A DNA stretch of 52,011 nucleotides from assembly GCF_003585925.1 (NCBI RefSeq), contig NZ_NRJH01000041.1, positions 1 to 52,011 on the forward strand, given 5' to 3'. Positions 35,455 through 44,282 of the stretch are shown here, one piece after another (within the stretch, counting starts at the first letter, position 1; the number at the start of each line of letters is the position of its first letter). Below the pieces are notes generated by a model that was given only the letters and a program-made list of their open reading frames with translations, did not search any database and was not told the DNA's origin. A program made the translations under genes and the position numbers. This DNA is from Psittacicella melopsittaci (GTDB lineage Bacteria; Pseudomonadota; Gammaproteobacteria; Enterobacterales; Psittacicellaceae).

Positions 35455-35486
35455 ATAAAAAAAGAGCTGAATTTTTTTCAGCTCTT
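35455..35486 (-). terminator. Terminator of epmA-yhiN
   Basis: AAGAGCTGA pairs with TCAGCTCTT around a 7-base loop and is followed on the minus strand by seven T. It overlaps the yhiN stop codon and separates yhiN from the His-leader promoter just beyond. Confidence 0.85.
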
Positions 35487-36855
35487 AAATTTCTAATCCT
35501 AATTTAGCACAAATTCCTTTGTAACAAGCATAAGCACTTGACCAGCACCACTGGAAGTTATAGCCTCCAAGTTGCCCTGTAACATCGAGCACTTCGCCTA
35601 TGGCATATAAGCCTGGAACATGGTTAAATTCCATAGTTTTTGAGGAAACTAACTCGGTATTTATTCCCCCTAACATAACTTCGGCTTTATCATAGCCATT
35701 GTCTTCAAGAGCTAAAAACTCATGCTCTTGAATAAACTGACATAAAAGCTCAATTTGGGCATTGCTTAATTGGGCTATTTGTAACTTAAATAGAGGTTGA
35801 ATTTTTTTAACTATATGAGTAGTTAACTTATTGTGAGCTTGCACTTTTTCCCAAAGTTCTACTAGGGAACTAGGTAAAATTTTATGCAAGAGATTTTTTA
35901 CTAAAGCCTTGGCACTAATACTTATTTCTACTTGAGCATTGGCAGTTTGGGTGTAATCAGCATCTCCTTCTACTGTATATTGGGCAAAAGAAAAATTTAA
36001 CTTGCCTTGCTGTCTAATTTGAGCGAGAAGATCACCTAGATCTAGCTGAGGTAAAAAGTTTAAATAAACTTTTTCTCCTGGTTGCCAATAGTTAGAAATT
36101 TGTAATACCGCTGGACCACTAATTCCTTGATGGGTAAAAAGGAGATTATGAGTAAAGCTTTTACTTTTGCTGGCATTAGAAGCACGCACAAAAACACTAC
36201 AGCCCATAATTTGCTTGTAAAAACTATTTTCTCCACAATAGGCCAGAGGCACTAAACCTGGACGTTCAGGCAAATAAGGAGCTTTGTCGGTTTGCTTTAA
36301 GATAGCAAGATCCTTATACCAAGTACTAACTTGTAAACGCGGATAAGCCAAGCTTCCTGAAGCAATTACCGCTAGTGGACTAGAATATTTATTTTGGCGT
36401 TGATCTACGAGAATTATATTATTTTCTTCTTGATACAGATCGCTAATTGCCGTTTGCCAATGCCAGTTAACCTGAGCTTGAGAATATAAAGCATTAGTTT
36501 CTATTTTTTCGAGCAAATAGTTAACTATAGCTTTAGCCCCTTGGGCAGTAAAATACTTTTGCTCTTCTTTAACTTGCATTTCTATTTGGGCTTGACTAAA
36601 TTGAGCAATTATATCCCAGTTAGTTAAGCCTTTAAGAGCAGAAATAGCAAAGAATCTATTGTTACTTAAATAGTTTTCTTTGTCTACTTCGAGATTAGTA
36701 AAGTTGCAAAAGCCACCACCCGAAATAAGTATTTTACGTCCAGGCTTTTTGCCAAGATCAAAAATATTAATTTGCAATTTATGTTGGGCAAGTAAATGAG
36801 CTAAAAACAAGCCCGAAGCACCTGCACCAATAATGTTTACACTTGTTAAACTCAT
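35485..36855 (-). CDS. yhiN: YhiN-family FAD-dependent flavoprotein
   Basis: Predicted FAD-binding protein of the YhiN/HI0933 family, 456 residues, physiological reaction unknown. The N-terminal dinucleotide fold IIGAGASGLFLAHLLA (about 8-23) is followed by the family hallmark GRKILISGGGFCNFTNL (about 39-55) and ends with GLYAIGEVLDVTGQLGGYNFQWCWSSA, both typical of the HI0933 group (E. coli YhiN is about 400). It starts 1 base after the epmA stop, so the two are coupled. Confidence 0.85.
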   Translation of the reverse strand: MSLTSVNIIGAGASGLFLAHLLAQHKLQINIFDLGKKPGRKILISGGGFCNFTNLEVDKENYLSNNRFFAISALKGLTNWDIIAQFSQAQIEMQVKEEQKYFTAQGAKAIVNYLLEKIETNALYSQAQVNWHWQTAISDLYQEENNIILVDQRQNKYSSPLAVIASGSLAYPRLQVSTWYKDLAILKQTDKAPYLPERPGLVPLAYCGENSFYKQIMGCSVFVRASNASKSKSFTHNLLFTHQGISGPAVLQISNYWQPGEKVYLNFLPQLDLGDLLAQIRQQGKLNFSFAQYTVEGDADYTQTANAQVEISISAKALVKNLLHKILPSSLVELWEKVQAHNKLTTHIVKKIQPLFKLQIAQLSNAQIELLCQFIQEHEFLALEDNGYDKAEVMLGGINTELVSSKTMEFNHVPGLYAIGEVLDVTGQLGGYNFQWCWSSAYACYKGICAKLGLEI

Positions 36856-36856
36856 C

Positions 36857-37822
36857 TTATGCTTGCTCTATGGTAAAGGAAATAACTTCGGCAATACTTG
36901 CCTCTTGCATTGCCAGCATAATAAATCTATCGAGCCCTAAAGCTATACCCGAGCACTCAGGCATACCATGTTTTAAAGCCGCTAAAAGCTTTTTATCTAC
37001 GGCTATAGCCTCTTGGTTATTTGTTGAGCGTTGATAGAGATCAGCATGAAAACGTTGCTTTTGTTGTTCCCAGTTAGTTAACTCGTAAAAACCATTGGCC
37101 AATTCTATGCCTTTATAAAAGACTTCTGCCCTTTGAGCTGTACGTGGATCTTCGGCAGTAATTTGGGCTAGAGCTGCCTGACTCGCAGGATAATTGTAAA
37201 TAGCTACAGGATTATTTTGCCCTAAAAATGGTTCAATACAAGTACTAAATAAAAACTCTAATATTGTATCCTTGTCATATTTGTCCGCGTGGTATAAGCC
37301 AAAATTTTTGGCATGCTCAGCCAGTTCTTTATGGTTGGCAGTTAAAGGAGAAAAACCTAGATACTTTTTAAAAATAAATTCATAGGTATAGCGTTCGAGC
37401 ATCTCAAAGTTAAAAAAGACATGAAAGAGCTCTTCTACTTCATCGAGCAAGCGTTGTAACGTATAGTTAGGTTGATACCATTCGAGCATGGTAAATTCAG
37501 GATTATGCTTTTTACTTGTAGGCTCATAACGGAAACATTTACAAATTTGGTAAATTGGTCCCGATCCTCCCGCTAAAAGACGCTTCATAGCAAACTCAGG
37601 TGACGTATTTAAAAAATACTCTTTGCCCATGTACTCAGTTTTAAAACTATCTAAATGCACATCGGTAACTGCTGCTTGAGCTAAAATTGGAGTTTCTACT
37701 TCGATTAAGCCCTTATTATCAAAAAATTGACGAATTTTTTGAATAATCTTATGACGCACTTTTAAATCGTGACGCGTCATTTTACTTTGCCATTCTACGC
37801 CTTCTAAATTAATTTGTTCCAT
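36857..37822 (-). CDS. epmA: EF-P lysine lysyltransferase EpmA (GenX/PoxA)
   Basis: Attaches beta-lysine to elongation factor P. It is a class II lysyl-tRNA-synthetase paralogue without the anticodon-binding domain. FDNKGLIEVETPILAQAAVTDVHL, SPEFAMKRLLAGG, NPEFTMLEWYQPNY, KGIELANGFYELT and ALGLDRFIMLAM follow the E. coli EpmA order. The start MEQINLEG at 37822 gives 321 residues (E. coli 325). A longer frame from TTG at 37864 would start inside the manA terminator stem and is rejected. yhiN follows directly. EpmB and efp are not in the window. Confidence 0.92.
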   Translation of the reverse strand: MEQINLEGVEWQSKMTRHDLKVRHKIIQKIRQFFDNKGLIEVETPILAQAAVTDVHLDSFKTEYMGKEYFLNTSPEFAMKRLLAGGSGPIYQICKCFRYEPTSKKHNPEFTMLEWYQPNYTLQRLLDEVEELFHVFFNFEMLERYTYEFIFKKYLGFSPLTANHKELAEHAKNFGLYHADKYDKDTILEFLFSTCIEPFLGQNNPVAIYNYPASQAALAQITAEDPRTAQRAEVFYKGIELANGFYELTNWEQQKQRFHADLYQRSTNNQEAIAVDKKLLAALKHGMPECSGIALGLDRFIMLAMQEASIAEVISFTIEQA

Positions 37823-37837
37823 ACTTAGATAAATGTT

Positions 37838-37870
37838 GAAAAAAGTCTTTGGAGCCTGCTCCAAAGACTT
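37838..37870 (-). terminator. Terminator of the yobD-manA fusion gene
   Basis: AAGTCTTTGGAGC pairs perfectly (13 bp) with GCTCCAAAGACTT around 2 bases, followed by T on the minus strand. It ends 8 bases after the manA stop and precedes epmA. Confidence 0.88.
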
Positions 37871-37877
37871 TAAGTAA

Positions 37878-39710
37878 TTATTTTACACTCGCAATTACCA
37901 CTAAAGCTTTTTCGCCTTTATAGGTTACCTTGCGATCTACAGAAGCAAACACTGCTTGATTAGATTTAATTGCTAAACTTTGTGCATGTACGCTTTGGTC
38001 ATTAAACTCAAGAGTACCTTGAGCATTTAAGAAATACCAAATTGAAGCATTGTCAGTTTGATAAGTATCATTATTATTTAACTCAACAAGCTTGTAAGTA
38101 AATTCTTCACTTGGTAAATCATAATCACCTTGAGCATAGATTTTTGGTGTCACCGCTTGCGTATCAACTAAACGTAAATAAAGTTCGCTATTTATGTGTT
38201 TTGTCGTTAAGCCACCACGTACTACATTGTCAGAGTTAGCCATAACTTCAACTAAACGTCCTCTTAAGTAAGCATGCGGAATATTTGGCCCTTGATAAAT
38301 ACCTTGGAAAGGTTCGAGTTTAACGAGGTTGAAAATGTAAAAACTAATTAAACCTACATCAAGATTATCAAGTTCCATGCATAAGCTTTTATAAGTAAAG
38401 GCTACCCAGTAATCTGGATCTTGATTTGCCAGCTCTACATTTAAACCGTCTTGGTCATAAGTGAAAGTAGTTATATCCGCTGCTTCTAATTGACGTTCAA
38501 TTAGATTGTCATAAAGTTCTACTGCCGTCTGAATATGCTCACCAAGAAGCTCTTTTAATTCTGCTTTTGACTTAGTGAAAAGTTCGGCATAAGCTTGCCC
38601 TAACTCACGACTAGCAATAAATTCTTTTAATTGGGCTAAAGCTGGTTTACCTTCAAGTTTAGCAAGAACATTTTCTTTACTATCAAAACCATGTAGTAAG
38701 TACATAGGCGTTAAAGCCATCCCAAATTCAGGTTTATGGTTTTTATCCTTAAAGGTACGATTAGCACTTTTTAGGTTAATCCCAAGTTTATCTTCTTGAG
38801 CATAACCTTGCTCAGCCGTTTGCTTATCTGGATGAATTTGAATCGATAAAGGACGAGCTACGTCAAGAATTTTAAATAAGAAAGGTAAACCTTCATTACG
38901 TACTTGCTCATCTTGCCCCTGAACTAGAGGTTGCCCATAAGCAATATTGTAGTTTAAGAGCACATTATAATCTTGATGTGCATCTACTTCAATTGGATCT
39001 TGGTTTGGGTTTTGGGCATAAAAACGGCTAGTTAGGTATTCTAACTGTGCCCCAGGAATAACTATGCTCGCCTGTCCGCTTGGATGAGTACCATACCAAA
39101 CTTCAGCAATTTGTTGTTTTTCGAGACCATACTCTTGGGCTAAATACTCTTTACCGCCCCAGTCATAATCTTTGGTTACGCCATGCAGTAAAAATACCCC
39201 ACGTGCTTGGGAAGCAATTTGGGCAAGACGATGACGTTGAATAACTTCTTTAGCATTGCCTAGATTTAGTTTTTCCGCACAGTATAAAATCGTATCAAAA
39301 TCCTTTTGCCCTTTAGGTTTAAACTTAAAGGCACGTGGCATACCCTGAATTTGAATAACTAACTGGTTCTTTTCATCAACTTTAAAATCAGCTATAGCTT
39401 CATTAGGAATTACCCCGTATTTAGTTGCCACACTATTTTCATTGACAACTATACGATGAGGATTTAAATAGCTAATTTTTATTACCAGAAGCATAACTAT
39501 AAAAGCTAATGTCTGGGTAAATACATCATCTTGCGATTTGAAAATGGCAAAAATCATTAAAGCAATAAAAACTAAAACAAAAGGTTTTAGTTCACGCTTA
39601 TAGTTAATTACAGCCTTAGCTTCTTTAGTTACTTTTAAATAAAGATTGGTACGAAAATCTAATAAGATTGCACCTACAATAAGGATTACTAAAAATATAT
39701 TAGTCAACAT
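37878..39710 (-). CDS. manA: Mannose-6-phosphate isomerase fused behind a YobD-like (DUF986) membrane domain
   Basis: The C-terminal part (from about residue 171) is a type I mannose-6-phosphate isomerase: VFLLHGVTKDYDWGGKEY, the zinc ligands of SIQIHPDKQTAE (Gln and His), HKPEFGMALTP (Glu) and GPNIPHAYLRGRLVEVMA (His). It interconverts fructose 6-phosphate and mannose 6-phosphate. The N-terminal 170 residues have three hydrophobic stretches (about 1-18, 42-58 and 63-81), then NPHRIVVNENSVATKYGVIPN and a beta-rich cytoplasmic part that resembles E. coli YobD, a protein encoded next to manXYZ. Total length is 610, against 391 for E. coli ManA. One uninterrupted frame joins them. ManA is certain, the YobD match strong by eye. 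Confidence 0.88.
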   Translation of the reverse strand: MLTNIFLVILIVGAILLDFRTNLYLKVTKEAKAVINYKRELKPFVLVFIALMIFAIFKSQDDVFTQTLAFIVMLLVIKISYLNPHRIVVNENSVATKYGVIPNEAIADFKVDEKNQLVIQIQGMPRAFKFKPKGQKDFDTILYCAEKLNLGNAKEVIQRHRLAQIASQARGVFLLHGVTKDYDWGGKEYLAQEYGLEKQQIAEVWYGTHPSGQASIVIPGAQLEYLTSRFYAQNPNQDPIEVDAHQDYNVLLNYNIAYGQPLVQGQDEQVRNEGLPFLFKILDVARPLSIQIHPDKQTAEQGYAQEDKLGINLKSANRTFKDKNHKPEFGMALTPMYLLHGFDSKENVLAKLEGKPALAQLKEFIASRELGQAYAELFTKSKAELKELLGEHIQTAVELYDNLIERQLEAADITTFTYDQDGLNVELANQDPDYWVAFTYKSLCMELDNLDVGLISFYIFNLVKLEPFQGIYQGPNIPHAYLRGRLVEVMANSDNVVRGGLTTKHINSELYLRLVDTQAVTPKIYAQGDYDLPSEEFTYKLVELNNNDTYQTDNASIWYFLNAQGTLEFNDQSVHAQSLAIKSNQAVFASVDRKVTYKGEKALVVIASVK

Positions 39711-39787
39711 AAATTAGACTGGATAAAAGTGAAACTGGAATTGTATTTTTTGCCCTTATTTTACCACTATTTTGCAATTTTAGGGCA

Positions 39788-39814
39788 AAAAAAATGCTAC
39801 ACCTAATGTGCAGC
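39788..39814 (-). terminator. Terminator after tRNA-Ile2
   Basis: On the minus strand GCTGCAC pairs with GTGTAGC (one G-T pair) around ATTAG and is followed by eight T. It lies 11 bases past the tRNA 3' end. Confidence 0.8.
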
Positions 39815-39824
39815 TAAGAAAAAA

Positions 39825-39901
39825 TGGTGGGACCACACGGACTTGAACCGTGGACCAAGCGATTATGAGTCGCCTGCTCTGACCAACTGAGCTATGGTCC
39901 C
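39825..39901 (-). tRNA. tRNA-Ile2 (anticodon CAU, lysidine type)
   Basis: The 77-base cloverleaf includes an encoded CCA: acceptor GGGACCA/TGGTCCC, anticodon stem GGCGA/TCGCT around loop CTCATAA, and T-arm CACGG/CCGTG. The anticodon CAU would suggest methionine. However, the stretch AGAGCAGGCGACTCATAATC and the bases after it are the same as in E. coli tRNA-Ile2 (ileX) as I recall it, so this is the minor isoleucine tRNA whose C34 is changed to lysidine by TilS to read AUA. Software may label it Met. Confidence 0.9.
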
Positions 39902-39943
39902 ATTTTTTTTATGACTTGGCTATTATAACATAGAAAAAACGAT

Positions 39944-39974
39944 AAAAAAAGAGCCCAACCAGAGGTTAGGCTAA
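39944..39974 (-). terminator. Terminator of the N-glucosyltransferase gene
   Basis: On the minus strand AGCCTAACC pairs with GGTTGGGCT (one G-T pair) around a short loop, followed by seven T. Confidence 0.85.
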
Positions 39975-39982
39975 CTTTTTTC

Positions 39983-41938
39983 TTATTTTTTTGATTTTTT
40001 GGTAGTTTTTTCTGCTTTAGCTTTAGTAGTTTTAGCTTTTGTTGCTTTAGCTTTAGTTGCTTTAGCAGGAGCTTTTTCTTCTACTTGTGGTTTGTTTTTT
40101 GCTAGAGCTTTGTCTAGACGCTCACGCATCATACGACCCATGCATGAAGCATCACCTTGGAAGAATTTTTCTACCTTATCTTTACCTGAGAATTGTTGAG
40201 CAATGTTTAAACGCTCTAATGGGTTTTCAATCATACGTAGAGCTGCTTCAACATATTCTTCAGTTGTTTTAGCTACTGTCCACTCAGGGAAACCTAAGTA
40301 GTGGAATAAACCATCGTCAATGTGCTCAAATACTTCTGGACCAGTTTTACAAATACCTGGTAAACCTGCAGTAATAGTATCCACAATACCGTTAGTATTA
40401 CCGAATGGGAATGGGTTTAAGAACATATCACATTTTGACATAATGTTCATATATTCTTTATAACCTTTGTGTTCGTGAACAGTTACATTGTCTTTACCTA
40501 ATGCTTGTTGAATAATATTTTTAATGTGCATATGGGTAAGACCAATTGCTTGACCAATTAAGAAGTGGAAATGGATTTTCTTCTTAGATTTATCAAGAAT
40601 TTGTTTTAATGTTTGTAATAGTTTAGGGTTAAATTTCATAATAGTTGCAGCCATTACGATATTAACCACTTCAGGATCAAATTCACGTTTAGTATTTAAA
40701 TCTAAATCCTGAGCAAACATTGAAGGACGATAGAAAATATCTTTTGGTAGACGCATTAATTCTTCAGAGAAGCATTTAGGTGTGTCTTCACCAACATAAA
40801 TATCTTCTACTACTACATAATCAATGTACGGAGAGTTAGTTGTAGCTGGGTGACCTAGAGCTACCATTTGTACTGGAGCAATACGTAAACATGTCATGAA
40901 AATTGAGTTTAAGAACATCCCAATTGATGGCATGTAGAATACGTGTGCACCACATTGTTCAGCTACATCACGAACAAATTTAACTTGTTCAAATAATGGA
41001 ATATTGTCTTTGATTGGAATATATTCGTCAAATACGCCGTGAGTTTCTTTACCTACACGGTTTTCTAGACCCATACCGATTACGTGGAACTCTTTACGTG
41101 CTTCGTCAATACAACGTGAGTGAGTACGCCAAATTGAGTGACCGCCTGAGAACCATTCTAAAAGCACTAATAATACAGGTTTTTCACCTTCTTTAACTTC
41201 TGTAGGTAAGTTAGGAACGTCACCAATACCAGCTTTTTCTAATTGTAAACGCATTAAGCGGTTAAGTGGTTTTTTAATATCGTGACGTTTTGGTGTATCT
41301 GCATATGAACAGTGCATGTAAACATCGTGAAGGATAGAAACTGGAACTGAATCTAATGAATCTAGTTCATAGAGTTTTTCAGGTAACCATTGTAAAAGTA
41401 ATTCACGTTTGTCATGAGCTGCTTGAGTACCTAATAAACGTGGAGATAATAAAGCAAAGCATAATTGACATGTTAAGTGACGATTTACTTGCCATAGACC
41501 TTCAAAGTTTAGAGGTACGTTTGAATCTGGAAGATAGAACATAGCAAATTTAGCTAGGTTTTCCCCACCGATTACAGGATTGTTAGCATCTTCACTTTGG
41601 TTGAAAGCTTGAATAATGTGATCAGCATTACGGAACGGAGACGCCGCAAACATCATCTCTACCCAACGTTGAAGGTAAATCATTTGACTAAAGCCATGAT
41701 CACTGATTGTGAAGTTTTTATGTAAGAATAAGTACGTAGTCGCACTAATAATTCTTGATAAAAAGTGTTCGGTTAGTTGATCATTTAACGCTAATACAGG
41801 AACATTAGCAGTAAATTTTTCGGTTAACTTCCCTAAGTCACCATCTAAATCACGTAAAAAACCAATGAACTGACGTGCAGCTTCTTCGAAGTTATGATGA
41901 TAACAGTTATATTCGTATTTATTTAAATTAAAAGCCAT
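39983..41938 (-). CDS. HMW1C-like cytoplasmic N-glucosyltransferase with a basic C-terminal tail
   Basis: Predicted GT41-family enzyme that adds glucose from UDP-glucose to Asn in N-x-S/T sites of surface proteins before export. It follows A. pleuropneumoniae NGT along its length: AAARQFIGFLRDLDGDLGKL, VYMHCSYADTPKRHDIKKPL, FYMPSIGMFLNSIF, VALGHPATTNSPYIDYVVVE, LRLPKDI, NPFPFGNTNGIVDTITAGLP and CKTGPEVFEHIDDGLF. The family length is about 620; here the last 35 residues add a low-complexity Lys/Ala/Thr tail (KATKAKATKAKTTKAKAEK) like histone H1 or AlgP. No adhesin or two-partner exporter is adjacent, so it looks like the stand-alone NGT type. It is monocistronic. Confidence 0.92.
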   Translation of the reverse strand: MAFNLNKYEYNCYHHNFEEAARQFIGFLRDLDGDLGKLTEKFTANVPVLALNDQLTEHFLSRIISATTYLFLHKNFTISDHGFSQMIYLQRWVEMMFAASPFRNADHIIQAFNQSEDANNPVIGGENLAKFAMFYLPDSNVPLNFEGLWQVNRHLTCQLCFALLSPRLLGTQAAHDKRELLLQWLPEKLYELDSLDSVPVSILHDVYMHCSYADTPKRHDIKKPLNRLMRLQLEKAGIGDVPNLPTEVKEGEKPVLLVLLEWFSGGHSIWRTHSRCIDEARKEFHVIGMGLENRVGKETHGVFDEYIPIKDNIPLFEQVKFVRDVAEQCGAHVFYMPSIGMFLNSIFMTCLRIAPVQMVALGHPATTNSPYIDYVVVEDIYVGEDTPKCFSEELMRLPKDIFYRPSMFAQDLDLNTKREFDPEVVNIVMAATIMKFNPKLLQTLKQILDKSKKKIHFHFLIGQAIGLTHMHIKNIIQQALGKDNVTVHEHKGYKEYMNIMSKCDMFLNPFPFGNTNGIVDTITAGLPGICKTGPEVFEHIDDGLFHYLGFPEWTVAKTTEEYVEAALRMIENPLERLNIAQQFSGKDKVEKFFQGDASCMGRMMRERLDKALAKNKPQVEEKAPAKATKAKATKAKTTKAKAEKTTKKSKK

Positions 41939-42163
41939 ACAACACTACTTTTATTTATTTTTAAAAATTTTTGAATGTAAATTATCTTGAAAAATCAAGA
42001 AAAGTGATATTTAACTTGGATTATTATAATCAAACTAAAACTTACCGCTTATATTATAGTCTTTTCTACAAACTAATGCTTAGTTTTTCTTAATCCAGAC
42101 TTTTATTTAGACAAATAAATTTAAGAAAAATCACAAACTTTTAGAAAAAAAAGTCTCTTGTAA

Positions 42164-43033
42164 CTAAATTAAGCGACTACCATAATATAAAGCAAAAATA
42201 GCAAAGAGAGAAATTACAATCCCTAAAAGATTGATTTTTGTAAGTTTTTCTCTAAAGAAAATAATTCCAGCTACCAGAGACAAGATTATTACGCCAATGT
42301 TCATGGTCGTAAAAACAAAAGCTGTTTCTTGATGTAACTCTTGGTGAGCACGAATATAAGTATAAATGTTTGTAAAGTTTAAACAACCTAAAAGAAGTCC
42401 AACTAAAAGCGAAGAAAAATTAAACTTGGTTCGGGTAAGTAAAAGGTAAATAAACATTAAAATGGCTGCCAGAACAAATACTCCGCCTAATAAAGCAATT
42501 GTATTTTTTACGGCCATAATTTTAAATATTATGTCTATTACCCCATAGCCTAACCAAACTAAAAACAACCACACAGCTGTATGTTGCTCTTGCGATTTAA
42601 AATCTAAGCGTAATGGAACTTTAGGTTTATTTAAAAGCATCAGTAAGGCAATAAAAGCTAGAATTATCGCTCCTATGGTAATATAATTTAGTGCCTGACC
42701 AAATAAAACAAAGCTAGCAATAATACCAAGAATCAGAGAAAGGCGATTAGCAGTATCAGCCTTAGCTACTCCCGAGCTTTGCACTGCCTTACCCATAAAA
42801 ATAAAAACACTAGGTAAAAGTAAACCTAATGCAAAAAATAAGTATAAATTGCTCTTGAGGATTATAGATTTTGCATCTATATTATTATAATCAAGGAAAA
42901 AATATGCTATTAAAGCGGCCGCAATATAATTCCAAAAAACTATTTGTGCTATCTCGATTTTTGTCTTACGCACAAGTTTTAAAAGTAAAGATACTGCAAC
43001 ACTGGCGCAAATAGCGATTACTAAAAAATACAT
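42164..43033 (-). CDS. DMT/EamA-superfamily permease
   Basis: Inner-membrane protein of 289 residues with about ten hydrophobic helices in two five-helix halves, as in the drug/metabolite transporter superfamily. Halves meet near residue 145 at a charged loop (KPKVPLRLDFKSQEQH). The second half ends with FREKLTKINLLGIVISLFAIFALYYGSRLI, a typical EamA ending. The substrate is unknown. It is divergent from the metallophosphoesterase gene; 97 bases separate the two starts. No terminator hairpin is obvious after it. Confidence 0.8.
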   Translation of the reverse strand: MYFLVIAICASVAVSLLLKLVRKTKIEIAQIVFWNYIAAALIAYFFLDYNNIDAKSIILKSNLYLFFALGLLLPSVFIFMGKAVQSSGVAKADTANRLSLILGIIASFVLFGQALNYITIGAIILAFIALLMLLNKPKVPLRLDFKSQEQHTAVWLFLVWLGYGVIDIIFKIMAVKNTIALLGGVFVLAAILMFIYLLLTRTKFNFSSLLVGLLLGCLNFTNIYTYIRAHQELHQETAFVFTTMNIGVIILSLVAGIIFFREKLTKINLLGIVISLFAIFALYYGSRLI

Positions 43034-43129
43034 AACTTATCGCCTAAAACCGTGTAAAATAAATAAGTATTATAACTTAGATTAGGTGTGGTTCTCAATT
43101 CAACATTTTTATTTCTAGAGAGGTAGGAT

Positions 43130-44200
43130 ATGCCCCGCTGGTTGATACTTTTAATGATCATATCGGCTTTCGAATTATTACAAATATTTTTAATTTTAGT
43201 CATCCGCTGGGTAGTACAACGTCGTACCAAAGTACTTTGGCTTGCTTATGCTTTAATTTTAATCCTAGGTAATTCTCTTCTCATTATTGCCGTTAATCGT
43301 ATAAGCTCGTGGGGATTCATGATCTTTGTCATGTATCTGACCTTGCTCTGGATGTTCTTTTTATCCTCGGTGGTGCTAATTTTTGCCCACAAGGTTACTG
43401 GCTCGCGTTATCCAGTCTTTTTTAAATGCTTAATTCCTCTAGGTTATTTTGCTCTTCTAGCCTACGCATGGCATAATGCCCATTCGCCAGCTATCCGCGA
43501 ATACCGTGTGGAAGTAGATAAGCCTTTAGCTCAACCTTTAAAAATTTTAGTGGCAGCTGATCTGCACCTAGATTATTTAGTTGGCAATAGAGCTATTCAA
43601 CAATTGGTTGAGGTTAACAAGCAAGTAAAACCAGATCTGATTCTTTTACCAGGCGATATTATTAATGATGACGCTGCCGTTTTCTATAAATATCAAATGG
43701 AAAAAGACTTACAGCAACTTCATGCTCCTCTAGGAGTTTATGCCTCTTTAGGTAACCATGAATTCTATGGTCTGCTTAAGCAAAATATTGAAGCTATAGA
43801 GCTGTCAAATATTAAACTCTTACGTGACCAAGCTGTAGTAATTAATAATAGTTTTATCCTTGTGGGTCGAGAAGATCAAACTAACCCTTACCGTAAACCT
43901 TTACGCCAAATTCTTCAAGGTTTTAAAACGCAAAACCTACCTGTAATTGTTATGGATCACCGTCCTTATCTTGATGAAGCTACACGCAATAAAGTAGATA
44001 TTCAAGTTTCTGGACATACTCATAACGGACAAATGTTCCCTATGAATTACGTGGTAAGTTCAATTTATGAACTTGCTTATGGCTACAAACAAAAAGAAAG
44101 CAGTCACTTTTTCACCACTAGTGGCTGGGGCTTCTGGGGATCGCCATTCCGCTTAGGCTCACAAAGAGAAGTTTTTGTTCTTGAAGTTGTTGGCAAATAA
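43130..44200 (+). CDS. Membrane-anchored metallophosphoesterase
   Basis: A 356-residue protein with four N-terminal membrane helices (about 1-25, 36-52, 59-88 and 100-120) and a calcineurin-type phosphoesterase domain. Metal-binding motifs appear in order: AADLHLD (about 143), LPGDIINDD (about 182), LGNHEFYG (about 212) and SGHTHNGQMFP (about 295). The domain resembles YaeI/YkuE, which cleave lipid-linked or other phosphodiesters, but the actual substrate is unknown. GAGGTAGGAT precedes the ATG. It has its own terminator. Confidence 0.83.
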   Translation: MPRWLILLMIISAFELLQIFLILVIRWVVQRRTKVLWLAYALILILGNSLLIIAVNRISSWGFMIFVMYLTLLWMFFLSSVVLIFAHKVTGSRYPVFFKCLIPLGYFALLAYAWHNAHSPAIREYRVEVDKPLAQPLKILVAADLHLDYLVGNRAIQQLVEVNKQVKPDLILLPGDIINDDAAVFYKYQMEKDLQQLHAPLGVYASLGNHEFYGLLKQNIEAIELSNIKLLRDQAVVINNSFILVGREDQTNPYRKPLRQILQGFKTQNLPVIVMDHRPYLDEATRNKVDIQVSGHTHNGQMFPMNYVVSSIYELAYGYKQKESSHFFTTSGWGFWGSPFRLGSQREVFVLEVVGK

Positions 44201-44205
44201 AAAAA

Positions 44206-44236
44206 TTGTCCTCTGCAATGCAGGGGACTTTTTTTA
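44206..44236 (+). terminator. Terminator of the metallophosphoesterase gene
   Basis: GTCCTCTGCA pairs with TGCAGGGGAC (one T-G pair) around a single base and is followed by seven T. Confidence 0.82.
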
Positions 44237-44239
44237 TGG

Positions 44240-44276
44240 CAAAAAAAAGGGAAGGAGATAAAAAGATCTCCTTCCT
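44240..44276 (-). terminator. Terminator of the mepM-like gene
   Basis: On the minus strand GGAAGGAGAT pairs with ATCTCCTTCC around a 6-base loop, followed by eight T. Confidence 0.88.
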
Positions 44277-44282
44277 ATTTTA

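Noticed and set aside
37823-37864. N-terminal extension of EpmA from a TTG at 37864
   Set aside because: The extension lies inside the perfect terminator stem of the preceding gene; the ATG at 37822 gives the family length.
39825-39901. tRNA-Met, from the CAU anticodon
   Set aside because: The anticodon arm and D-arm side match E. coli tRNA-Ile2 rather than initiator or elongator Met tRNAs.
39999-40199. Plus-strand Ala/Val/Leu-rich frame opposite the N-glucosyltransferase tail
   Set aside because: It is the antisense shadow of the Lys/Ala repeat codons and has no start signals or homology.
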